Made by a program: the position numbers and the translations under genes. From Physella acuta (taxonomy: Eukaryota > Mollusca > Gastropoda > Physidae), in assembly GCF_028476545.1 (NCBI RefSeq), contig NW_026731570.1:178501-242500 (forward strand): a stretch of 64,000 nucleotides of DNA, read 5' to 3'. Below, piece by piece: positions 56,975-64,000 of this stretch. Position 1 is the first letter of the stretch. Each line of letters starts with the position of its first letter. The notes beneath the pieces are model-generated. The model was given only the letters and a program-made list of their open reading frames with translations, searched no databases and was not told the origin of the DNA.

Positions 56975-57024
56975 ATGGGGAACCAGCACACGAGCAAACA
57001 ACCAGGGACCACAACTATTAAAGT

Positions 57025-57269
57025 GTCTCAATTTGTTTAATCTAAATACATTAAGTAATAGATTGGTTATGATGTCTCAATTTGTTTAATCTAAATACAT
57101 TAAGTAATAGATTGGTTATGATGTCTCAATTTGTTTGATATCAATACATTAAATTATAGCTTGGTTATGATGTCTCAATTTGCTTGATATCACTACATTA
57201 AATTATAGCTTGGTTATGATGTCTCAATTTGTTTGATATCACTACACTAAATTAAAGCTGGGTTATGAT
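57025..57269. repeat. 49-bp tandem repeat, five copies
   Basis: GTCTCAATTTGTTTAATCTA, AATACATTAAGTAATAGATT, GGTTATGAT starts at 57025, 57074, 57123, 57172 and 57221. The first two are identical; later ones diverge stepwise. Confidence 0.95.
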
Positions 57270-57327
57270 GTAGGCTATAGAAAAGAGAACACCACGTTTA
57301 TACTCTTGAAAAAAAGTAAATAATCTT

Positions 57328-57537
57328 CTTTAGACCTAGCTATCCATTGGGTAAATGAAGTAGAGTTCATATGTCTCTTGACATTGTTTCTTGTTCAGCC
57401 GCCTTTACTTTCCTTAGCATGAGTTGTGTACCCATCAGAGCTGGATGAACTCAGGAACGATCAATCGACTTCTACCCGGTTTTGAACTCAACACAATCGT
57501 GATACAACCCTAGCGCTCTACCGCTTAGGCCACCCCT
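57328..57537 (-). mobile_element. SINE family A copy
   Basis: Minus-strand copy: GGTAAATGAAGTAGAGTTCA, GCCGCCTTTACTTTCCTTAG, GTGTACCCATCAGAGCTGGA, head GGTTTTGAACTCAACAC, AGCGCTCTACCGCTTAGGCC. Confidence 0.9.
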
Positions 57538-57589
57538 ACACTCGTATCACCGCGTATATTTAAATTGTTGGTTTCAGTAAAATGTGAAT

Positions 57590-57835
57590 ATAATCGAAAA
57601 GAATTCTGCATGTCACCGAATCTAACATGAATATACCTGAATATCACAAGTCACCAAGTTTCAAAATACCGTAAGTCAACAAATTTAATATGAAATCACC
57701 TGAATGTCATAAGTCACCGAATTAAAAATTGTATCACCTGAATATCATAAGTCAAGAAAGTTAAGTTTAGGTCACCTGAGTTCATAAGACATCAAAAATT
57801 ATAAGTCATCAAATTTTTAAAAAAAATTACCTGTC
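57590..57835. repeat. Degenerate ~28-bp repeat
   Basis: Loose units of ATCACCTGAATATCATAAGT followed by CACCAAATTT. Confidence 0.75.
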
Positions 57836-58380
57836 AACTAATACATAATGTGACAAAACTGGTCTCTATTCTCTAATGGAACGAAACGCGATCCACAAAT
57901 ATGTGCACATCTCATTTAAAAACCGCACCTTACCCCTCCCCCCTACCTCCCCATTTCCCACGAGATGTTAGCAGATCTCTCGATTAAATTACGAGAATAA
58001 GCGCGATTTGTAATAAAATAAAAATTGAAAATCAAGTCTGAAAAAATGAGTTAAAATTTAATATCTTTACATTGGCGGCTGCATTTATAGCCTTGATTTT
58101 TTAAAAAAAGAATGTAAGTGGATTGAGATATAACCAGACACCCTGTATTACCGTCAAATAAAAATAAAAGCGACAATATAATGTACTTTCATCCCACACA
58201 TATTTCCCTAATTAGGCTACACCCTCCCATTTAACTATAGAACAACGATTAAATATTCAAATTTAATATTCAAATTAATATCTACATAAATATTTTTTAA
58301 CTAAAATGTCGGGTACCTTACTGAAGTTTCGGGAAAGTAAAATCAACATAACTAAGTCGTTTATGGCGTCGTCACATAAA
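57836..58380. other. AT-rich stretch without recognisable gene
   Basis: Nothing recognisable. Confidence 0.5.
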
Positions 58381-58412
58381 CAAGTGAACTCTACTCCATC
58401 TACCCAATTGAC
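58381..58412 (+). mobile_element. SINE family A, 3' tail fragment
   Basis: AAGTGAACTCTACTCCATCT, ACCCAATTGACAGG: only the tail of a plus-strand copy. Confidence 0.7.
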
Positions 58413-59254
58413 AGGTCGTGTTTTAAAGTTTAACTTTACTTTTTTAAAACCTAAATTGATAAGTTAATCGAAATTCTAGCTTTGTTACACAATTGTATAC
58501 ACAATTTCACCCAAAGTTGTAATCAATTACTCGCTACAATCCTCGTCTGTGTTTTAAATTTTAAAAAACTATGTTGGAGATATATTGTAATCCCTACGGG
58601 GTTTTAATTTAATTTAATTTCATGATCGTATCTATTGAAATTACCAGATTCTATCAGCCGAGTTTTATTTGTAAATACCAGTGAATTCATTAAATCCGTA
58701 CATGGTAAACGGCTTTGTTTGTTGAGCTAACGTAAAGAATTCAATTTAAATAAATAAATTAGAACCTGGTTGAGTGATTGTGTATGTGAATATTTACACA
58801 AGAGGTGGATGTGATAAAATAAAGTTAGCTGCTGGCTGAATAAGTGTATGTGGTTTAATTGGAGCTTTAATTAGAGTATTCGTTTGTTTTTTCCAACTAT
58901 TTTTTATAAAACAAAAACCTGAAGTAAACACAAAGTGAAAAACAAAAGAAACAGCCCATTTAACAACAACTGCAACATACTTCTAGTTTAAATATAAATG
59001 AACACAAGTCAGTCACTATAAAAAAATACATACATTTTTTGTAAACAAGTGATGGGAAATGGAGAGGGGGGGGGGGGGGGTGGACAGAAGTAACTTTCCC
59101 AAGAGACCATTTAGGTCTAAGATGGACCAATGGACCTTACAGAACCCAATTACGTCGAGCGAGGTCACGCGACAATGATTGCGACTGTTTTGAGTTTGTT
59201 TACACAAGCAGTATAACATTTTAATTATAACCTTGGGAAAATAAAGCTGGATGT
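58413..59254. other. AT-rich stretch without recognisable gene
   Basis: A G run at 59065-59080; otherwise AT-rich. Confidence 0.5.
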
Positions 59255-59620
59255 TGTAGTTCAGTAGGTTCATAGGTTTATGTTAGGTTCATAATACATG
59301 TATGTCAGGTTCGTGTTACGGCCATGTTAGGTTTATGTTTAATTCAATTTAGCTTTTTTGTAATGTCAATATCGAGTGCAATTTAGTCATTCGTGTTACG
59401 TTCAATTAAGGTGTGCAATTAAGCACCTTGCTAGTGTTCGGTTAGGTTCATAACAGGTTACGCTTTAGGTAGGTTCATTATAGGTTCCAATTTGATGGTA
59501 TGTTTGACTTAAATTATAAGTTCATATTAGCCACATGCTAGGTTCAAGTTCGGTTTATGTTAGTTTATAGTAGCTTCAAGTTAGGATTGTGTTAGGTTTA
59601 TTTTAGTATGAAGAAAGGTT
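59255..59620. repeat. Degenerate GGTTCATGTTAGGTTCATAA repeat
   Basis: Loose units of about 15-25 bases rich in AGGTTCATGTTAGGTT, AGGTTCATAATAGG. Confidence 0.65.
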
Positions 59621-59675
59621 CTTGTGATCAGTTTATCGTGTGTATCTTCTCTTCTTTTTCGTTCTTAATTTTAGT

Positions 59676-59930
59676 GTGGGAAGAGATCCCCTCCAACACT
59701 ATTAAGTAGGCTATAGGGTGTCAACTTGTTATGCGCCATTGAGGCCGTTGATTCCGATTTCAGCCTGCTTTTCTTTTTTCTTTTTTTTCTATGCTTTCAT
59801 AGCCTTTGTCTAACCAAGAACAAACTACAAGACAACAGTTGTTTGATTTTGGAGTTGTCCCCAGCTATCGAGCCTCATCTGCCCGAGGGTTCGAACTCGA
59901 GACTTTTCGACCACGCAGATCCCTATCGTG
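59676..59930 (-). mobile_element. SINE family B copy
   Basis: GGGAAGAGATCCCCTCCAAC, TTATGCGCCATTGAGGCCG, TTTCAGCCTGCTTTTC, AACAAACTACAAG, CAGTTGTTTGATTTTGG, GCCTCATCTGCCCGAGG, GTTCGAACTCGAGACTTTTC, GACCACG. The best head of the three copies. Confidence 0.85.
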
Positions 59931-59999
59931 TGTATGACTAACTTGTATTCTATTTCAGAATTTTGTTTAATTTTTGTTCCCCAAATTTTCTTGGCCATT

Positions 60000-60245
60000 T
60001 TTTAATCCCGTGATAACCACGTAAGGATCACGTCAGTTATATCAGGTTAAATGTAGTGTCACGCCGGACCTTGTATATACGCCACATTTACTTTAAAGTG
60101 AAGATGTAGTATTTAACATGGGATCACGTTAAGATAATATCACGTCAGTGTCACGTAACGACTTAAAATAAGATACACGTAACCTAAAATAAGATCACGT
60201 AAAAAACATGTTTCTGGAAAACCACGTTAAAGTGATGTAGTAAGT
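60000..60245. repeat. Degenerate GATCACGT repeat
   Basis: Loose units around AAGATCACGTTA, TATCACGTCAGTGTCACG. ACGTCA/CACGT words are frequent. Confidence 0.5.
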
Positions 60246-60465
60246 CGAACGTGACACGAAGCGAGAGCATGCTAGAAGCCAATTAAGTGTAAACAGAACA
60301 GACAGCAAAAAAGAAAACGTGTTTTTTTTTCTAATTAAAGACATTTTCCTAGAAATGAGGTCAAGTGACGGGCGTCGTTCCTACGAATAATGACATGGAA
60401 CAGAAAGGGAGACAAACTAATACATTAAAGGGAAATAACTAGATTTTAGCCTGTAATTTGATTAT

Positions 60466-60690
60466 TTTTACTTTCTCGTATATACGAAGTATAGAGAAAG
60501 TCTTGTAATCGTGCAAAAAAAAAATCTAGATTTTTACAAATCTCGACGTTCTACACCTCACTGATACGGAAAAACATAATTTTGCAATCTTGTCCGTATG
60601 TCTGTATGTCTGTCTGTGTGTGTGTCTGTCTGTGTGTAAACACGATAACTTGAGTACCGTTACAGCTAGGTTGATGAAATTTCATATATA
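60466..60690 (+). mobile_element. TTTCTCGTA repeat element, copy 3
   Basis: TTTTACTTTCTCGTATATAC, GAAGTATAGAGAAAGTCTTG, TCGACGTTCTACACC, CATAATTTTGCAATCTTGTC, TCTG/TGTG microsatellite, ACTTGAGTACCGTTACAGC, TGATGAAATTTCATATATAA. It abuts the duplicated element at 60692. 60246-60465 has no feature. Confidence 0.8.
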
Positions 60691-60691
60691 A

Positions 60692-61110
60692 AATTACCTC
60701 CCTTAAAGATGAAAATTGTTTGTTATTCCCCCTGACAAAAAAAGTTCTACGCCCGATATACTTTGACTCAAACAAAAGACGAGGGCAAATCGCTGTGAAC
60801 TGTGTTACACCTTGGTGCACTCTCGGGACTAACATTAATATTCTGGGGGGGGGGGGGGGTGATGGAATCTATGATGGGGGAGTTGAATGTTTGGGTGATT
60901 TTGGTGGAGACTATTATTGTATCGAGTTTAGATTTGGCAGAGTTTTAGTTTTGGAGAATTTATTGTGGGAGAATTTAGTGTGGGATAATTTAGTGTGAGA
61001 GAATTAAGTGTGGGAGAATTTAGTGTGGGAGAATTTAGTGTGGGAGAATTTAGTGTGGGAGAATTTAGTGTGGGAGAAAATAGTGTGGGAGAAATTATTG
61101 TGTGGTGTTG
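60692..61110 (+). repeat. Duplicated 400-bp element with GAGAATTTAGTGTGG array, copy 2
   Basis: Same series as 53689-54095, including CGCTGTGAACTGTGTTACAC, CTTGGTGCACTCTCGGGACT, the G tract and TTTTGGTGGAGACTATTATT, followed by about nine cleaner units of GAGAATTTAGTGTGG (60955-61090). Confidence 0.9.
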
Positions 61111-61454
61111 TAGTGTAGGCAAAGGTAATTATTTGAGTGTGTGTGTGTATTTAAATAAATCTACGGTGGGTGTGATTGGGTATATACTGTGGGTAAGTTG
61201 AGTGGGGGTGTTTGGATTAGTGGGGGGTGGGGGAGTTGTCCTTCTGGGTGAGGATTAATCGACCTCCGGATCATGTGACAATGTGACGGATTGCGTCATT
61301 TGTGTAACGGTGCTTTGTTTATTCCTAAATCTAAGACTAAATAGTAGGGGAAAAACATGTCAAATACCCTGAATGTTAACGAGCTTTTACATGTGCTAAA
61401 TTATAAAAGTAAGAGTACACTTTTAAAGCTATAATACTAATAATAAATATATAA
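61111..61454. other. Unique stretch without recognisable gene
   Basis: TG-rich at 61136-61150; nothing else. Confidence 0.5.
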
Positions 61455-61800
61455 ACACGTTTATAATTACAAGCTTTTATAATAATGCACTAAAAAGTAG
61501 AAAATAAATTATAAACTACTATTTTAATTACTATAAAGAGAAGCGTTTGTCTCTTTCTAAATATTAGACACTACTATTTAAATTACTATAAAGAAAAGCG
61601 TGAGTCACTATCTATTGGAGACCTTTACTAATATTTAGGAAGAGACCCACGCTTTTCTTTATAGTAATTTAAATAATAGTGGCTAATATTAAGAAGAGAC
61701 CCACGCTTCTCTTTATAGTTATTTAAAAAGTAGTGTATAATTTATTTTCTATTTTTTAGTGCATTATTACATAAAAGCTTGTTATTAAAACGTTTTATAT
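61455..61800. mobile_element. Fold-back element, ~340-bp palindrome (best copy)
   Basis: Outer arms: ACAAGCTTTTATAATAATGC, ACTAAAAAGTAGAAAATAAA on the left and TTTATTTTCTATTTTTTAGT, GCATTATTACATAAAAGCTTGT on the right. Inner arms: ACTATTTAAATTACTATAAA, GAAAAGCGTGAGTC against GACCCACGCTTTTCTTTATA, GTAATTTAAATAATAGT. Each arm itself contains a tandem doubling of the TAATTACTATAAAGAGAAGC segment. Confidence 0.88.
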
Positions 61801-62205
61801 CATTTTTTTTTTCAGTACTTAACACCAAGTTTTATTTATAATAGAGATACATGATTAAAAACCATTGCGCGCCTATTGAACATGATGACGCGCTTTTGAC
61901 GTAGAGCCCCCCCCCCCTCGCTCCACACCAAACACGGCCGTGCTTACGCGTGTGGATAGATCTGCCTACTAATTCGGTCCAAATTTTAATTAATTCATAA
62001 AAAAATTAATTAGGCGACTGATAAGGTCAAATTGAATGTCACGATGCATTGTCTTCATGTCTTGACCCACGAACCAGTTACGAACCGTATCTGTCAGTTA
62101 GAAGTGCCTGCAATTTCACACGGCCGTTTTGATCTAGACAGACAGACAGACTGACGACAGACTGACCAGGAAGCAAGTTAAATAAAAGCTTGTAAAAACA
62201 AAGCT
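61801..62205. other. Unique stretch with short CAGA repeat
   Basis: C run at 61907-61916 and ACAGACAGACAGACTGACG near 62137. No exon. Confidence 0.5.
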
Positions 62206-62415
62206 TTCTACTGCTAGTCTGAATGTCTCGAGTTCCGGGCTCAGTTCTGTTGGGCTCCGTGAGTTCACCCAGCTCTGATGGGTACCAGACACACGTTAGG
62301 GAAATTAAGGCGGATATGCATTGTGCTGACCACACTATCCCCTTGTATGACGAGATCATTGAAACACGAACTCTACTTCATCTACCCTATGTGTATTGGC
62401 ACGAAACGGAAAGTA
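62206..62415 (+). mobile_element. SINE family A copy
   Basis: Plus-strand copy with a worn head (TTTCTACTGCTAGTCTGAAT, GTCTCGAGTTCCGGGCTC). Body CCCAGCTCTGATGGGTACCA, CACGTTAGGGAAATTAAGGC, GTGCTGACCACACTATCCCC; tail GAACTCTACTTCATCTACCC. Confidence 0.88.
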
Positions 62416-62934
62416 TAATGAAGATGAGTTCTTACAAATAGATGGTCGCTTTGGAAATCTTTCTGCAACCATCGTAATTATTTGTTTTAATTTAATTTTC
62501 ATTAAAGAATGTATTTCACATATACGCCGTGAAATCGATTAGAAGTAGTTTGTTTGTTTCATAATAAATACACGTATGTTTCGTGTAATTGGAGGAATAT
62601 TATTTTCATTGTATCGTCTAGCATACTTTAAGTTAATTGATTCGGTAAATTTAAAATATTTGCAATTTTAAATTATTTTTTATGAAATTAATCGTCGTGT
62701 GTCGGCCTACTTGTTTTAAAATTGTGTGTGCATTTTATAAAACATCGAACGTAAATTTTCACCGCACATTAAAATTATTTTACGATACTAAAAAAAGTTG
62801 GAGATAATGCTTTTAGAAAGCCTCGCTGTGTATGCCTAAATGTATCACAGTTGTTGAAGTAAGAAGGAAATTTTTATTTACAAGTTCTACTTGATTTAAA
62901 AATTGAAAATATTCGGGCATGTACCATTCTGGTA
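62416..62934. other. AT-rich stretch without recognisable gene
   Basis: Nothing recognisable. Confidence 0.5.
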
Positions 62935-63185
62935 GAGGGCTTTGGGGCAAATGTTTATTTGGGCAAAAGTCAATTGAGGAAAACTCCCAATCGGGAAAAA
63001 TTCCATTCAGGTAAAGTCCATTCCGGCAAACATCAATTTAAGAAACATTCCATCCGGGTAAATCCCATGCAACAAAACTTACATTCAGGAAAACTTTCTT
63101 TCGGAAAACATTTCATTCCGGAAAATTGTCTTCGGAAAATTGCCTTAGGAAAAATTGTTTTTGGAAAAACGGCATTTGGGCGCCT
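62935..63185. repeat. Degenerate ~18-bp repeat CATTCCGGAAAA
   Basis: Units such as TCCATTCAGGTAAAG, TCCATTCCGGCAAACATC, CATTTCATTCCGGAAAATTG. The 90-codon frame across it is repeat translation. Confidence 0.75.
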
Positions 63186-63337
63186 ACCTTTCAGGCAAAT
63201 ATCTGGTACCTGTGTGATGATACCACCTTAAACACCTAATGTTTGTTAACGTTTTTAACATTTTATGTAATGTGTATGTGACTAAATAAATGTAAGTGGA
63301 AATCTGTAAGCATTATTTGAATAATGTTTCTTTTCAG

Positions 63338-63468
63338 TTTGAAGCGAAAACAAAAGCTATTGGAACTTTCTGTTGTTGATTGTCTTGAAACCTAAACCAT
63401 CACTAGTACAACAGCTGCAGCAGTATAAAATGTTTGAAGGATCACATCATTCGGCGTTAGCTAGACAA
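63338..63468 (+). CDS. Candidate exon, possibly first coding exon
   Basis: A pyrimidine-rich acceptor (GTTTCTTTTCAG, ending 63337) and a near-consensus donor (CAA/GTAAGTGAG at 63469) bracket 131 bases. No frame is open across the whole segment. The frame starting at the ATG at 63430 (AAAATGT context) reads MFEGSHHSALARQ to the donor in phase 0. It would fit an untranslated-plus-start exon with later exons right of the window. Thirteen codons are too few to identify anything, and the splice pattern could be chance. Confidence 0.25.
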
Positions 63469-63479
63469 GTAAGTGAGGT

Positions 63480-63668
63480 CAGGTTGCAGGGTTGGGTTCA
63501 GTGGGTTTAGGGTTGGGATTTTTGTGGTTCAGGGTTGGGTTTATGCAGATTAAGAGTATGATTTATGCTGGTTAAGGGTTGGGTACAAGGGGTTTAGAGT
63601 TGGGTATAAAGGGATTTAGGGTTGGGTTTATGTTGGATTAGGGTTGGGTACAGAAGGGTTTCGGGTTG
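63480..63668 (+). repeat. Degenerate TTAGGGTTGGG telomere-like block
   Basis: Dense in GGTTTAGGGTTGGG, GGATTAGGGTTGGG, GGTTAAGGGTTGGG with spacer words (TTTATGC, TACAAGG), a loose 25-30-base unit. The G strand is on +, opposite to the CCCTAA block at 3045-3740. Confidence 0.7.
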
Positions 63669-63905
63669 GAAAGGAATCGTCAAGTTTCCTGAGTTGTTTT
63701 AGTGCCAAAATTAAGGAATCGTCACGTTTCCTGAGTTGTTTTAGTGCCAAAATTAAGGAATCGTCAAGTTTTCTGAGTTGTTTTAGTGCCAAAAAAAGAA
63801 TTCGTTAAGTTTCCTGAGTTGTTTTAGTGTTGAGATTAAGAAATCATCAAGTTTCCTGAGTTGTTTTAATGACGAAATCCTCAAATCGTCAAGTTCAGTG
63901 TCCTA
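63669..63905. repeat. ~43-bp tandem repeat, five to six copies
   Basis: GGAATCGTCAAGTTTCCTGA, GTTGTTTTAGTGCCAAAATT, AA. The first three units are nearly identical, later ones decayed. 63906-64000 has no feature. Confidence 0.93.
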
Positions 63906-64000
63906 TTATTTTATTGACAAAATTACCAGAGGGCCAAATTTAAATATTTTTAATTCGTGTCAAAATCCGCGTTAATTTTTCCCTTTCGAAAGACTTTGGC

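Overview
This is a eukaryotic, intergene- and intron-rich window. The signs are GT-AG spliced exons, tRNA-derived SINEs, hAT DNA transposons with 8-bp target-site duplications, a Helitron and a very high load of tandem repeats. The tRNA-headed SINE, the TTAGGG-like arrays and the repeat style suggest a mollusc, probably a gastropod. That is inference from general experience; no search was run. There is no prokaryotic operon, CRISPR array or intact RNA gene.

The only well-supported host gene is at the left end on the + strand: an internal exon (1672-1867) and a terminal exon (2632-2943) give the last 168 residues of a protein I do not recognise. Its earlier exons lie to the left of the window. 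Three weaker gene signals are a possible promoter and non-coding first exon (about 17862-18057), a lone reading frame with a BEN-domain-like pattern (33146-33334) and an exon-like segment with good splice signals (63338-63468).

Region by region: 1-5 kb holds a 24-bp minisatellite with a 480-bp higher-order unit, the gene end, a degenerate CCCTAA block and nested SINE/hAT insertions. 5-22 kb is AT-rich with many SINE copies, long TA tracts, an 857-bp hAT element and two ~100-bp tandem arrays. 22.3-24.8 kb is a 2-kb GATA/GACA-type array grading into a CT-rich array. 25-34 kb is a series of minisatellites. 34-39 kb is packed with TA tracts, an unclassified 400-bp element, hAT elements and a retroelement fossil. 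39-46 kb has a hAT relic carrying a BED-type finger, two minisatellites, a non-autonomous Helitron and a fold-back element. 46-64 kb continues with hAT elements, SINEs, a CCTACA/ACTACA array, more minisatellites, a duplicated 400-bp element and, at the right edge, a TTAGGG-like block in the opposite orientation to that at the left.

Most long open frames here are translations of tandem repeats whose period is a multiple of three, or of TA tracts, and are not genes. The main interest is the transposon families, several with target-site duplications readable by eye, and the way repeats border or build functional sites, such as the intron acceptor at 1671.
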